Numbered from the stretch's first letter, positions 1 through 9,375 are shown. The stretch: 64,000 nucleotides of DNA from CAZBUB01 sp964494985 (GCA_964494985.1 CAZBUB010000003.1:1-64000), one strand, 5' to 3'. Notes: generated by a model from the sequence alone, not told the origin. Numbers and translations are program-made.

Positions 1-64
1 AAGCGCCTTATATCCCCTACCTGAAGGAAGGGGTCTTACGGCGCATGATGATAAAGGACATATT

Positions 65-1360
65 ATGCCTGGAAGTTATAGGTTTTTGCCTGAATTAGAT
101 TCACAGCAGCTGGAGGAAAGGCAGCTGGCAGGACTAAGATGGACTGTACAGCATGCTGCCCAGAACAGTCAATTTTATCGCCGCAAGCTGCAGGAAAGCC
201 GGATTTCAGCCAGGGACATTCAGAGTCTGCAGGATCTGCAGCATTTGCCTTTCACCAGCGTACAGGACCTGCGCCAGGAATACCCTCTGCCTTTGCTTTG
301 TGTGCCGCAAAGGGATGTGGTGCGTATCCATGCTTCCTCAGGAACCACAGGCAAGCGCAAGATTCTGGCCTACAGCGCCAGGGATGTGGATGTCTGGCAG
401 GAGATGATGGCCCGCTGCTTTGAGTTGGCAGGCCTGAGCCAGGAGGATAGAGTGCAGATCGCAGTGGGCTATGGTCTTTGGACAGCAGGAGCGGGATTCC
501 AACTGGGCTGCGAGCGATTTGGAGCTATGGCCCTGCCCCTGGGTCCGGGGAATCTGGGAATCCAGCTGCAGTTTCTGTTGGATCTTGAGCCCACCTGCCT
601 TTGTTCCACAGCCTCCATGGCCCTCCTCCTGGCAGAGGAAGCTGAGAAGCAGAACCTCCAAAACAGGATCAAGCTGCGCAAGGCCATTTTTGGCGCAGAA
701 CCGCATACTCCCAAGATGCGGGCCAGGGTGCAGGAGGTTTTCGGTCTGGAGGATACCTTTGACATTCCGGGGCTGACAGAGCTCTATGGACCGGGTACTG
801 GTCTGGAATGCAGCCTACACACTGGGATACACTACTGGGCTGATTTGTTTTTGCTGGAGATGATTGATCCAGAGAGCTTACAACCGGTGCAGCCCGGGGA
901 AGTGGGGGAAATGGTGGTCACCAGCCTGTGCAAGGAGGCGGCGCCGCTTATCCGCTATCGTACTCGGGACTTGAGCCGTTTGATCCCAGGGGATTGCGCC
1001 TGTGGGCTGAATCTGCCCCGCCACGATAAGATCCTGGGCCGCTCAGACGATATGATTATCTTTCGCGGGGTGAACATTTATCCTGGTCAAATCGCAGGCG
1101 TGCTGGAGGAATTCCCTGAGATCAGCTCCGAGTACCAGATTGTGCTTGAGCGCAGACAGGGCCTGGATGTGATGCTGCTCAAGCTGGAGCGAAGCCCCAG
1201 GGTTGACTCCGGCTTGGATCAAAACCTGGCCCAAGCGGTATCCTTGACCCTGCGCTCCAAGCTTTTGGTACGCTGTGAGGTGAACATCCTGGATCCTGGC
1301 CAGCTGCCCAGGACTTTTGCCAAGGCCAAGCGGGTTCTGGACCAAAGGGACCAGGAGTAG
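65..1360 (+). CDS. PaaK-like adenylate-forming CoA ligase
   Basis: Likely activates an aryl or other carboxylic acid with ATP to an acyl-adenylate and then to the CoA thioester in the cytoplasm. Seen: a 431-residue protein with the AMP-binding loop HASSGTTGKRK at about residues 89-99, a YGPGTGLE segment near residue 240, a basic adenylate-binding stretch around residues 300-320, and the C-terminal GRSDDMIIFRGVNIYP motif typical of phenylacetate-CoA ligases. ATG 65 is preceded by AAGGA at a good distance. The frame is open to the left window edge, but family alignment favours this ATG. The 64 bases before it may hold the tail of an upstream gene that cannot be identified. In sulfate reducers such genes often follow indolepyruvate oxidoreductase genes, which would suit arylacetate as substrate; that is inference. 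The substrate is not shown by the sequence. Confidence 0.85.
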   Translation: MPGSYRFLPELDSQQLEERQLAGLRWTVQHAAQNSQFYRRKLQESRISARDIQSLQDLQHLPFTSVQDLRQEYPLPLLCVPQRDVVRIHASSGTTGKRKILAYSARDVDVWQEMMARCFELAGLSQEDRVQIAVGYGLWTAGAGFQLGCERFGAMALPLGPGNLGIQLQFLLDLEPTCLCSTASMALLLAEEAEKQNLQNRIKLRKAIFGAEPHTPKMRARVQEVFGLEDTFDIPGLTELYGPGTGLECSLHTGIHYWADLFLLEMIDPESLQPVQPGEVGEMVVTSLCKEAAPLIRYRTRDLSRLIPGDCACGLNLPRHDKILGRSDDMIIFRGVNIYPGQIAGVLEEFPEISSEYQIVLERRQGLDVMLLKLERSPRVDSGLDQNLAQAVSLTLRSKLLVRCEVNILDPGQLPRTFAKAKRVLDQRDQE

Positions 1361-1384
1361 TTTTTAAGGCTTTAGAAATAAGGC

Positions 1385-2641
1385 TTAGGCATGCAGACCA
1401 GTGAGCTGGTCTGCCCAGCGCATGGATTGGGTATAGCACACTGCAGATTTATCTTGGGGCAGCTCAAGACTCTGCAAGATCTCAAGCAACCTGGGCCAGT
1501 CTGCTTGTTCCTGGGCTAGGGCTAGCTGCAGCCATTTGCCAGCAACCGTATCTTCGCCCAGCAGGGCATGGACAAGGTCTTCATGCAGGGGCAGATGGGC
1601 CAGGATGTCCTGCATGGGCTGGTCCAGGACAGCATCTAACAAGGAGAAGAGTCCAAGCAGGAACATGGCCTCAGGGGGCAGAGGGGGATGGGGCGTCTCT
1701 TGGCTTATAAGCTGCAGGAATTTGCCCCGTTGGGCTGAGATCTGGGCTAGCTGCAGTCCCCTGGAGCTGGAGTTGAATTCTGTAAGAATCAGGACCTTGA
1801 GCCAGTGTACCACTTTGGGAGTACCTAGAAAATATATCGCCCTGGGTATAGATTCAATCTTGTACTGCAGACCTACAAATGGAGAATTTATGAACTTCAA
1901 TAACTTATAACTCAGGGAAAGCTCATTTTGGATTATCTTGGCCAGTTCCTTTGGCTCCAGGTCTTCCTGTTTGCTTAATAGGCCCAAGAGGCGTAGTTTT
2001 AGGCTTTGGTGAGCTGGGATGGCCCTGCCAGGGATTATCTCTGGACGGCTGAAGAAAAAACCTTGAAAAAGATGACTGCCTAGCTCAAGGCATTGCCTGA
2101 ACATGGACTTAGTCTGGATCTTTTCGGTCAGTATCTTACAAGGAAAATTTTGCAAATCTTTCAAAACTGAGGCAAGGTCGTTTTCCTGCAAGGCTAACAC
2201 ATCAATTTTTACGATGTCCATGAATTGCAAGAGCTTTTGGTAGCGGCTCTGGCCTTTGAAGTCGTCCAGGGCCAATTGATAGCCCTGTTGCTTGAGTTGC
2301 ATACAGGCCTGGAGCACTTCCTTGTCCGGAAGCACATCCTCCAGAACTTCTATGATTATCTGCTTGCGGGGCAGAACCTGGGCACTTCCATCTAACAGGG
2401 CCCGGCGGGGAAAATTGATCAGAATCTTGATCTGCTGGGGAAGGCCTTCCCCCTGGGCCAGTGTATAGCCGTCAATAATGACCTTGGAGGTGGCTTGGTC
2501 AGGATCCTGGAAAACGGCGATTTGGGTCTCGTTGCAGTGCCTGAACAAAAGCTCGTAGCCCCAGAGCTTGAGGTCTGCTCGGAATACTGGTTGCCTGGCG
2601 ATAAATACCGGCTCGTAGCTGGTTTCCAGATCTTGGGGCAT
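1385..2641 (-). CDS. EAL-HDOD signalling protein (YuxH type)
   Basis: A 418-residue cytoplasmic regulator. The N-terminal half (about 10-190) is an EAL-like cyclic-di-GMP domain that begins with a FIARQPVF segment; the signature EALLR position reads YELLFR, so the catalytic glutamate pattern is altered, although LALDDF and VKIDV are kept. The C-terminal half (about 200-400) is an HDOD domain. Members of this architecture are usually non-catalytic c-di-GMP or signalling adaptors. It starts 11 bases after argC ends and is probably the last gene of that transcript. The target process is unknown. Domain call is firm; lack of phosphodiesterase activity is inferred from the motif. Confidence 0.85.
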   Translation of the reverse strand: MPQDLETSYEPVFIARQPVFRADLKLWGYELLFRHCNETQIAVFQDPDQATSKVIIDGYTLAQGEGLPQQIKILINFPRRALLDGSAQVLPRKQIIIEVLEDVLPDKEVLQACMQLKQQGYQLALDDFKGQSRYQKLLQFMDIVKIDVLALQENDLASVLKDLQNFPCKILTEKIQTKSMFRQCLELGSHLFQGFFFSRPEIIPGRAIPAHQSLKLRLLGLLSKQEDLEPKELAKIIQNELSLSYKLLKFINSPFVGLQYKIESIPRAIYFLGTPKVVHWLKVLILTEFNSSSRGLQLAQISAQRGKFLQLISQETPHPPLPPEAMFLLGLFSLLDAVLDQPMQDILAHLPLHEDLVHALLGEDTVAGKWLQLALAQEQADWPRLLEILQSLELPQDKSAVCYTQSMRWADQLTGLHA

Positions 2642-2652
2642 ATGCTACCGAT

Positions 2653-3705
2653 TTATGGGGTCAAAGGGGGCAACTCCAGCCCCAGTTGCTGACCATAGCC
2701 GCTCATCAGATTGGCATTGGCCAGGGCCTGTCCTGAAGCCCCCCGGCAGAGGTTGTCTATGGCGGAGATGATGATCAGCCGGTTCAAGCGGCTGTCCATT
2801 ACCAGGCTGATGTCGCAGTACATGGTGCCCCGGACCCAGCTCAGCCTGGGCAGGACGCCCGGGGGCAGGATACGCACCCAGGGCTCCTGGCTGTAAGCCT
2901 CCTGGTAGGCCTGCCTGAGATCCTGCTCAGTTACCCCAGGAACAGGCAGACAGTAGATGCTGCTTAGGATGCCCCTTTGCGCCGGCAGCAGATGAGGATT
3001 GAATGAGATCTGCATCTCCCGTCCGGCCATGAGCCCCAGCTCCTGTTCCATCTCCGGGGTATGCCTGTGCTTGGTCAGCCCGTAGGCCCGGAAATCGTCG
3101 TGGACTTCACAGAACAATGTGTCCTGCTTGAGGCTGCGGCCAGCTCCGCTGGCCCCGGACTTGGCATCTATGATGATGCCTTCTGGCTGGATCAGGCTTT
3201 GCTGTAGGGCAGGCTTCAGGGCCAGAAGCACGGAAGTGGGGTAGCAGCCTGGATTCGCCAGAAGACTGGCCTGCTGGATGCTGCGGGAGTTGAGCTCAGG
3301 GAGACCATACACCGCCTGGCTCAACAGCTTGGGGCTGGTGTGCTCCAGGCCGTACCACTGGGTGTAGATCTGGGCGGATCTCAGCCTGAAGTCAGCACTG
3401 AAGTCCACGACTTTCAAACCCTGAGCCAAAAGCTCCGGGGCCATCTGCAGGGCGGTGCCCTGGGGCACTGCCAGGAAGACCAGGCTGCAGTCCCTGGCCA
3501 GGGCCAGGGGGTCCGGGCCCGTGATCTCTATTTGGCCTGCAGCACTGTCCAGGAATTGGGGAAAGATATCCTGGACCCTTTGCCCTGACTGCTGTCTGGA
3601 GGTTACTGCAGTCAGCTCAAATCCTGGATGCCTCTGCAAAAGTCGCAGGAGCTCCATGCCTGCGTATCCAGTGACCCCCACCAGGCCGACCTTGATGGTT
3701 TGCAT
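2653..3705 (-). CDS. argC: N-acetyl-gamma-glutamyl-phosphate reductase
   Basis: Catalyses the NADPH-dependent reduction of N-acetylglutamyl phosphate to the semialdehyde, third step of arginine synthesis. Seen: an N-terminal dinucleotide-binding loop GVTGYAGMELLRLL at residues 10-23, the catalytic cysteine in NPGCYPTS (Cys154), and the family length of 350 residues. ATG 3705 is preceded by GAGG at 8 bases. argB, the preceding pathway step, lies elsewhere in this window (32225), so the arginine genes are dispersed. A 350-bp AT-rich gap separates it from the upstream reverse genes, so it probably has its own promoter there. Confidence 0.97.
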   Translation of the reverse strand: MQTIKVGLVGVTGYAGMELLRLLQRHPGFELTAVTSRQQSGQRVQDIFPQFLDSAAGQIEITGPDPLALARDCSLVFLAVPQGTALQMAPELLAQGLKVVDFSADFRLRSAQIYTQWYGLEHTSPKLLSQAVYGLPELNSRSIQQASLLANPGCYPTSVLLALKPALQQSLIQPEGIIIDAKSGASGAGRSLKQDTLFCEVHDDFRAYGLTKHRHTPEMEQELGLMAGREMQISFNPHLLPAQRGILSSIYCLPVPGVTEQDLRQAYQEAYSQEPWVRILPPGVLPRLSWVRGTMYCDISLVMDSRLNRLIIISAIDNLCRGASGQALANANLMSGYGQQLGLELPPLTP

Positions 3706-4055
3706 TGCTAGAGCCTCGACTTAGTACTCGTATACATAAATACAATGTGTCATTGGAATGCCATGAGCTTGTTTCGCTCCTGGAATCAGAACTGACGCTA
3801 TTAACTCCGAAATTCGAAATACGAAGCACGAAACAAGCACGAATGACAAAAATTCAAAATCAAACAGAGCGGATCGCTCCTTCCAATTCAACGTAACAAG
3901 CATAGTATTTCTACGTTTCGGTCATTTCATCATTCGAATTTCCGATTTGTTTCGAATTTCGATATTCGAATTTTGTATTTACAAATTCAGAGCCTAATTC
4001 CTTGCTTGAAATAGACTGATAGAAAATACGTCAACGAACTTACGAATGAGAGCAC
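3706..4055. repeat. AT-rich intergenic region with ATTCGAA-type inverted repeats
   Basis: This 350-bp gap is much richer in A and T than the genes around it. It carries several copies of ATTCGAA or TTCGAAT (3812, 3932, 3951, 3964) within two loosely inverted blocks, about 3808-3839 and 3931-3975, plus a small GAGCG/CGCTC hairpin near 3867-3879. Such degenerate TTCGAATTTCG blocks occur in intergenic DNA of several deltaproteobacteria; their role is unknown. Short open frames here (for example 3721-3903) translate only the repeat and are not called. The argC promoter must lie in this region, but no convincing -35/-10 pair was picked. Confidence 0.55.
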
Positions 4056-4415
4056 TTAGGCCTTTTGTACGTACTTCATGCGCAGCTCAAAAAGCAGGTT
4101 CTTGAGCAGGTTGTCCTCGTCCGAGGTCAGATTGCCCCGGGTTTTTTCTTCCAGGACCCCCAGGATATCAATGGTGTGCCTGGCCACCTCCAGGTTCTGG
4201 CTGGTCTGGCCGGTGCTGGGATCTGGGACTTCCCCCAAATGGGCAAGGACCGAGGAGCCCAGAGAGAGGATAAAGGTGTTCAGGTCCACCTGGGGCAGGG
4301 GGCCCTGCTCACTGTCCTGGATCTTGGCCTCGTAGGCCTGCTCAGCCTGCTGTTGTTTCTGCTGCCCCACCTGATGGTCACTGGCAGCAAATTCCAGTTT
4401 TTCGCCTTGGTTCAT
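4056..4415 (-). CDS. DUF1844 family protein
   Basis: A 119-residue cytoplasmic protein. The C-terminal two thirds (about residues 40-119) match the DUF1844 pattern: VDLNTFILSLGSSVLAHLGE, then ARHTIDILGVLEEKT and LTSDEDNLLKNLLFELRMKY. The first 40 residues are polar and glutamine-rich. No enzymatic motif is present and the family has no assigned function. ATG 4415 has GAGGT just upstream. It begins 20 bases after the aminotransferase gene and is probably the distal gene of the polA-aminotransferase transcript. Confidence 0.85.
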   Translation of the reverse strand: MNQGEKLEFAASDHQVGQQKQQQAEQAYEAKIQDSEQGPLPQVDLNTFILSLGSSVLAHLGEVPDPSTGQTSQNLEVARHTIDILGVLEEKTRGNLTSDEDNLLKNLLFELRMKYVQKA

Positions 4416-4435
4416 AGCTACCTCGCTCAGGACTT

Positions 4436-5650
4436 TTAGCCGGTCCCGGGCTCATTGTTCTGGACCTTCTGCTCCTGCAAGAGATCCGGAGGATTCTGCC
4501 AGGCCTGGAAATAGGCCTGGCTGGCCTGTTCTAGATAGTCAGGGGCCTGCTTCCTGGGAGTGCAGCCCTGGTCCTGCAGGGCCAGCTTAATCACCTGCAG
4601 GGCAGTCAGGATATCCCCCCAATCCACATAGCCCATGTGCCCGATGCGCAGGATCTTACCCTTAAGCCTGTCCTGCCCTCCTGCCAATATAACATTGTGC
4701 TCTTCCCTGGCGCAAGCCAGGAGCCTCTGTCCAGACACCTCCTGGGGCAAAAGCACGCTGGTCAGGCCCCAGGTAAAGTGCTCCTCCACCAGGGGCTGCA
4801 GGCCTAAAGCGGATACACCCTGCCTGGTCATTTGGCATAGGGCCCAATGTTTGAGCATTATTTTTTCCGGCCTGGGCAGGAAATACTCCTGCAGGCAGAC
4901 ACGCAGGCCCTGCAAGAGGTTCACAGCTGAGGTGAACTGGGTCTGGTTCTGACCGGCTTTATTCAGTTCCTGCAGCAGATTGAAGTAGAAATTTTCCTGG
5001 GAGATAGAGTTGGCCTTGTCCTGGGCCCTGGGGCTCAGGCTGATAAGGGCCAGGCCCGGAGGCAGCATGAGCCCTTTCTGGGAGCCGGTGAGCAGACAGT
5101 CTATCCCCCAGCGGTCCATTGGGCAGGGGGAGATGCCCACCGCGGAGATGCCGTCCACCACCAGCAAAGCGTCTTGCTCGTGGCAGATCTGGCCCAGATC
5201 CTGCACTGGATGCAAGACTCCGGTGGAGGTTTCTGAAGCCTGGACCAGCAGCCCGGAGACCTGGGGATTTTGCCCCAGCAGCCTGGCTATCCGGTCCGCT
5301 TCCAGGGCCTGGCCCCATTCCAGCTCCAAGGGAACGACATCCAGACCCCAGGAGCGGGCGATCTTGCTCCAGCGCTGGCCGAACTTGCCGGCTTCCAGGA
5401 CCAGGACGCTCTCTCCACGGCTAAACAGGCTGCTGACCGCAGCCTGCATAGCGCCGCTGCCTGAGCAGGAAAGGGGCAGCACCTGCTGGGAGGTAGCGAA
5501 AAGGGTCTGCAGGCCGCCCTGCAGCTCCTTCATCACGGACATAAATTCAGACTTGCGGTGGTGAACCATCTGTCTGGCCAGGGTCAGCCTGACCTCTTCC
5601 GGCAGCATGGTAGGGCCGGGGGTTAACAGTCTGGGCTTATTCATGCTCAT
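4436..5650 (-). CDS. class V aminotransferase (alanine-glyoxylate or serine-pyruvate type)
   Basis: A PLP-dependent fold-type I aminotransferase, probably alanine:glyoxylate, serine:glyoxylate or serine:pyruvate. From the chosen start it is 404 residues. Seen: the N-terminal LLTPGPTMLPEEV signature, the GSGAMQAA cofactor-phosphate segment near residue 64, the cofactor aspartate in LVVDGISAVG (Asp166) and the Schiff-base lysine in TGSQKG (Lys192). The frame stays open to 5722, but ATG 5650 is preceded by AGGA about 10 bases upstream and starts right before the family signature, so the earlier methionine was rejected. It lies 79 bases after polA, so the two may be cotranscribed. The amino-donor specificity cannot be read from sequence. 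Confidence 0.88.
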   Translation of the reverse strand: MSMNKPRLLTPGPTMLPEEVRLTLARQMVHHRKSEFMSVMKELQGGLQTLFATSQQVLPLSCSGSGAMQAAVSSLFSRGESVLVLEAGKFGQRWSKIARSWGLDVVPLELEWGQALEADRIARLLGQNPQVSGLLVQASETSTGVLHPVQDLGQICHEQDALLVVDGISAVGISPCPMDRWGIDCLLTGSQKGLMLPPGLALISLSPRAQDKANSISQENFYFNLLQELNKAGQNQTQFTSAVNLLQGLRVCLQEYFLPRPEKIMLKHWALCQMTRQGVSALGLQPLVEEHFTWGLTSVLLPQEVSGQRLLACAREEHNVILAGGQDRLKGKILRIGHMGYVDWGDILTALQVIKLALQDQGCTPRKQAPDYLEQASQAYFQAWQNPPDLLQEQKVQNNEPGTG

Positions 5651-5729
5651 AAGTATTTTTTCCTGTTGGGGCTGGGGAGCCAATGCCAAGGCAAAAGTAT
5701 ATCTGCTGCAGGGGAAATGCAAGCCGGGC

Positions 5730-8276
5730 TCAGTGGGCCTGGGCCCAGTTGGGTCCGACCCCCCACTCTACATCCAGGGGCACTCTCAGATGCACGGTCT
5801 GGGCCATGATCTGGGCCATCCGCTCCCCTGCCTCCCGGGCATGTTCCCGGGGTACTTCCAGCAGGAGCTCGTCATGGACCTGCAGGATGAGCTCGGCTTG
5901 CAGCTCTGACAGCCTCTGGTCCGAGTCCACCTGGATCATGGCTAGCTTGATGATATCTGCTGCGCTGCCCTGGATCAGGGTGTTGATGGCCATGCGTCTG
6001 GCCTGGCCAGCCAGGTTTTCGTTTCTGGAATTGATATCCTTGAGCAGCCTGCGCCTGCCCATCATTGTGCTGATATAACCCTGTCTGGCTGCCTTTTCCT
6101 GTACTTGGCTGTAGAAATTACTGACCTTGTCCAGCCTGCTGAAGTACTTGTGCATGAATTCCTTGGCCTGCTTCAAGGGGATGCCCAGCTCCCGGCCCAG
6201 CTTCTGGGGCCCCATGCCGTAGAGCAGGCCAAAGTTGATGGTTTTGGCCTTACGCCTTTCTTCGTTGTTGACCTCCTCGGGGGGCTTGTCCAGAAGCAGG
6301 CCAGCGGTGGCGGCATGGATGTCCCGGTTCTGGCTGAAGGCCTGCAGCAGATGGGGATCCTGGGACATATGGGCCAGGATGCGCAGCTCGATCTGGGAAT
6401 AGTCGGCAGCCACCAGTTTTTTGCCTGGCCCGGCCACGAAGCAGGCCCGCATCCTGGGTCCGAGCTCGCCTCTGATGGGGATGTTCTGTAGATTGGGGTT
6501 GCTGCTGGAAAGCCTGCCAGTAGCAGTGGTCAGGTGATTGAAATGGGTGTGCAATCTCCCTTGCTGGTCCACATGCTTGGGCAAGGGCTCCAGGTAGGTG
6601 GAGCGCAGCTTCTCCAGGCTGCGGTGGCGCAGAATGTCCTGGATAATAGGGTGCTGGTGCTGCATAGCCTCTAAGACCTGGCTGGAGGTGGAAGGGGCGC
6701 CTCCAGGGGTTTTGCGGCCTGGCTTGAGGCCCAGGTGGCTGAACAAGACTTCTGCCAGCTGCTGGGTGGAGCGCGGATTGAATTCCTGGCCGGCATGGCT
6801 CTGGATCTTTTTGTTCAGCTCCTGCAGCTGGTCCTCCACCTGCTGCAAAAAATCCCGCAGGGCCTTAAGATCCACAGCCACCCCCCTTTTCTCCATGCGT
6901 ACCAGAATCGGGATCAAAGGCAGCTCCAATAGCAGCATCAGCTCTAACAGCCCGGCCTGCTCAAGCTGACTGCGCAGGATCTCGCCCAGCTCCAGGGCCA
7001 GCAGCCCGGGGGTTTTCTGGCTGGCCTGCAGCTGGGCCTGGTAGGTCCTGCAGAGCTGCTCCCAGGAATAGTCCCTTTGCTCCGGGTCCAGGAGGTAGGC
7101 CCCCAGAGCCAGATCGAATACCAGCTCCTGCTGCAATTCCTGCCAGGCCTCTGAGCTGTTGAGCAGCTGTTTGTAGTTGGGCAGAAATACATGCCTGCAG
7201 GCCTTTAGGCTGCCGGCCAGTTCCCTGGGCTGGATCCGGACCTGGTACTCCCGGTTCTGCAGTCCCAGATTGAAGAGGTCCTGTTGCACAGGATACAGCC
7301 CCAGCTGCTGCCCATTTATATCTGGCAGCTCGTCCTGCAGCTTTTGGACCTGGACAGGGCTTGGGGGCTCGTCATTTTTGTCTTGGCCCTGGTCGGGCTT
7401 TAGCTGCAGCATAGGATACAGGCTGGAGAATTCAAAGCTGCGCAAGAATTCCTGAAGCTCCTGTTGTCTGACAGGCTGGCGCAGGAAATCCCCCAGCTCT
7501 CTGTCCTGCTCCAGGTCGGTGCGCAGCTCGGTCAGCTTGCGGTACAAAAAGGCGCTGTCCATATGCGGGGCCAGCTTTTCCTGCTGCTTGGGGGGCAAAA
7601 GATGCAGCTTGTCCTGCAGCTCCTCCAGGCTGGGGAAGCTCTGCAGCAGCTGCAGGGCAGTCTTGGGTCCTATGCCCGGCACTCCAGGGATGTTGTCGCT
7701 CTTGTCCCCCACCAGGGCCTGGTAGTCAGGCCACTTATCCGGGCTGATGCCCTGCTTGGCCTGGAAGTCAGCCAGAGTGATCACTTTCTCGTTGCGCTGC
7801 CCGGGATCCCAGAGCAGGACATGCTCATCCAGGCACTGTTGCAGATCCTTGTCCGAGCCCAGGATCACCACTGGCCTTTGGCCCTTGAACCTGGCGCACA
7901 GGCTGGCTATATGGTCGTCAGCCTCAGCGTCCCTGCTTTGCAGGCAATAGATGCCCAGCAGGGACAAGCCCTGCAGCAAAGGCGGAATTTGCTGCTCCAG
8001 GGCCTCGGGCATCTTCAGCCTCTGGGCTTTGTATTCCCTCAGGATCTCTTGCCTGAATCCAGGCTCCCTGCCATCCAGGACAAAACAGAAGTATTGGGGC
8101 TCCTCCTGGCGCAGGACCTTGAGCAGCACCCGCAAAGTGATGTACAAGGCATTGGTGGGGAAGCCGTCCGAGCGGCTCAGGTCAGGATAGGCATAAAAGG
8201 CCCGGTACAGGAAGGAGCTCCCGTCCACCAGGTACAAAGGCTCAGCCTGCCAGGCGTAGTCATGCTTGAGGCCCAT
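5730..8276 (-). CDS. polA: DNA polymerase I
   Basis: Fills gaps in repair and removes Okazaki primers. An 848-residue protein with an N-terminal 5'-3' exonuclease (about 1-300; LVDGSSFLYRAF, GSDKDLQQ, VGDKSDNIPGVPGIGPKTA) and a C-terminal family A polymerase (about 450-848): motif A VAADYSQIELR near residue 625, motif B RRKAKTINFGLLYG near 680 and motif C LQVHDELLLEV near 800. The middle segment (about 310-450) lacks the DxE and other acidic exonuclease residues, so 3'-5' proofreading is probably absent, as in Taq polymerase; the length is also closer to Taq than to E. coli (928). It starts 4 bases after the DHH gene, with its AAGGA lying in that gene's last codons. Confidence 0.97.
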   Translation of the reverse strand: MGLKHDYAWQAEPLYLVDGSSFLYRAFYAYPDLSRSDGFPTNALYITLRVLLKVLRQEEPQYFCFVLDGREPGFRQEILREYKAQRLKMPEALEQQIPPLLQGLSLLGIYCLQSRDAEADDHIASLCARFKGQRPVVILGSDKDLQQCLDEHVLLWDPGQRNEKVITLADFQAKQGISPDKWPDYQALVGDKSDNIPGVPGIGPKTALQLLQSFPSLEELQDKLHLLPPKQQEKLAPHMDSAFLYRKLTELRTDLEQDRELGDFLRQPVRQQELQEFLRSFEFSSLYPMLQLKPDQGQDKNDEPPSPVQVQKLQDELPDINGQQLGLYPVQQDLFNLGLQNREYQVRIQPRELAGSLKACRHVFLPNYKQLLNSSEAWQELQQELVFDLALGAYLLDPEQRDYSWEQLCRTYQAQLQASQKTPGLLALELGEILRSQLEQAGLLELMLLLELPLIPILVRMEKRGVAVDLKALRDFLQQVEDQLQELNKKIQSHAGQEFNPRSTQQLAEVLFSHLGLKPGRKTPGGAPSTSSQVLEAMQHQHPIIQDILRHRSLEKLRSTYLEPLPKHVDQQGRLHTHFNHLTTATGRLSSSNPNLQNIPIRGELGPRMRACFVAGPGKKLVAADYSQIELRILAHMSQDPHLLQAFSQNRDIHAATAGLLLDKPPEEVNNEERRKAKTINFGLLYGMGPQKLGRELGIPLKQAKEFMHKYFSRLDKVSNFYSQVQEKAARQGYISTMMGRRRLLKDINSRNENLAGQARRMAINTLIQGSAADIIKLAMIQVDSDQRLSELQAELILQVHDELLLEVPREHAREAGERMAQIMAQTVHLRVPLDVEWGVGPNWAQAH

Positions 8277-8280
8277 TTTT

Positions 8281-9294
8281 TCAGTCCTTGAGGCGTTGAT
8301 AGGAGGTGGCCCTGGGAATTATTTTGGCCTTTTGCAGTCTCTTCCAAAGCAGCTCCTGGGGATGTTCCTCCTGCAGATCACAAAGGGGTATTTCTGCCCT
8401 GGCCATGGACTTGTGGCCCCCTGCTGAGCCTAGATCTCCGAACAGGCTGGATGCCAGCTTGCCCATGTCTCCCTTGACTCCGTCCCCCCTGAAAACCGCC
8501 ACCAACTTCTGATCCGTGATGCCGCAGACTATGTCCCAGGAGATGTCATGTACCCTGAGGAAAAAATCAGCCAGGATGACCAGGATGTCCGTGGAATCCA
8601 CCTCGCCCATAAATACGGTCAATCCATCCCCGTGCAGGCGCATTTTGCGAAAGGCATGGGAGAAGTACTTGAGCCACTCTACTCGAAATTCGCTGCGCAC
8701 AATCTTGCGCAGGATCATATGATCTGCGTATTTGCTTAAGTAGCGAAAGGCCCGGATGTCCGCATCATGGAACTTGTGCTCGAAGCTGTGGGTATCGGTC
8801 TTGATCCCGTACAAAAGAGCAGTGGATAAGAGTTTGCCCGGTTTGAGATGGAGGTTGTACAAAAACTCAGTAAGCAGGGTGCTGGTGGCCCCGTAGTTGG
8901 GCTGTATCTCTTGGAAGTCCGCTTTGACTGGATTTTCTTTGCTTAAAGGATGGTGGTCGATGACTATAGAAAACTTGAATTTGTTAAAGGTCTGATGATG
9001 GTGGGGCTGGGAATCCACCAGGGCGAAGCGGTCGTACTGGGCGGACAGCAGCGGAGTCAGGCGCTGCACCGGGATGTGCAGATAGCGGATCATGGCCAGG
9101 TTATCCGGCCTGGAGATCTCATTCGCCATGGCCAGACAGACGGTTTCCACTTTCCTGGCCATGATTCGCTTCAAGGCCAGGCCTGAGGCCAAAGCGTCCG
9201 GGTCGCCCACGAAGAGGATCAGCCAGCGTTCGTTCTTTTTGAAGAGCTTTTGCAGCTCTTCAAGTTTGTTGTCCAGTTTACGAAAGTATGACAT
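8281..9294 (-). CDS. DHH-DHHA1 phosphoesterase (nanoRNase/pAp phosphatase-like)
   Basis: A 337-residue DHH-superfamily hydrolase that probably degrades short RNA, pAp or a cyclic-dinucleotide product. Seen: a DPDALASGLAL motif near residue 32, the metal-binding VDSQPHHH and VIDHHPL motifs (about 92-110), and the DHHA1 signature SAGGHKSMARAEIP near residue 290. Motif order matches NrnA-like proteins, but the N-terminal extension (about 1-25) is charged and helical. ATG 9294 has AAAGG upstream. polA starts 4 bases after its stop, suggesting one transcript. Exact substrate is not determined. Confidence 0.88.
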   Translation of the reverse strand: MSYFRKLDNKLEELQKLFKKNERWLILFVGDPDALASGLALKRIMARKVETVCLAMANEISRPDNLAMIRYLHIPVQRLTPLLSAQYDRFALVDSQPHHHQTFNKFKFSIVIDHHPLSKENPVKADFQEIQPNYGATSTLLTEFLYNLHLKPGKLLSTALLYGIKTDTHSFEHKFHDADIRAFRYLSKYADHMILRKIVRSEFRVEWLKYFSHAFRKMRLHGDGLTVFMGEVDSTDILVILADFFLRVHDISWDIVCGITDQKLVAVFRGDGVKGDMGKLASSLFGDLGSAGGHKSMARAEIPLCDLQEEHPQELLWKRLQKAKIIPRATSYQRLKD

Positions 9295-9375
9295 AAGACC
9301 TTTTTGCTGCTCCAGACCAAAGCGGAGATCTGGACAAAGGCCCAGACCAAGCGAAATTTCGTTACGCCTGGAGTG

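Noticed and set aside
1..64. Tail of a gene upstream of the CoA ligase
   Set aside because: Two frames carry possible C-terminal tails here, but they are too short to identify or choose between.
3721..3903. Short ORFs within 3617-3903
   Set aside because: They translate the AT-rich repeat and the argC upstream region; no start signal or homologous pattern.
7464..8291. 275-codon open frame on the + strand
   Set aside because: Exact antisense of the conserved polA 5' exonuclease region; no family-like features and no start context.
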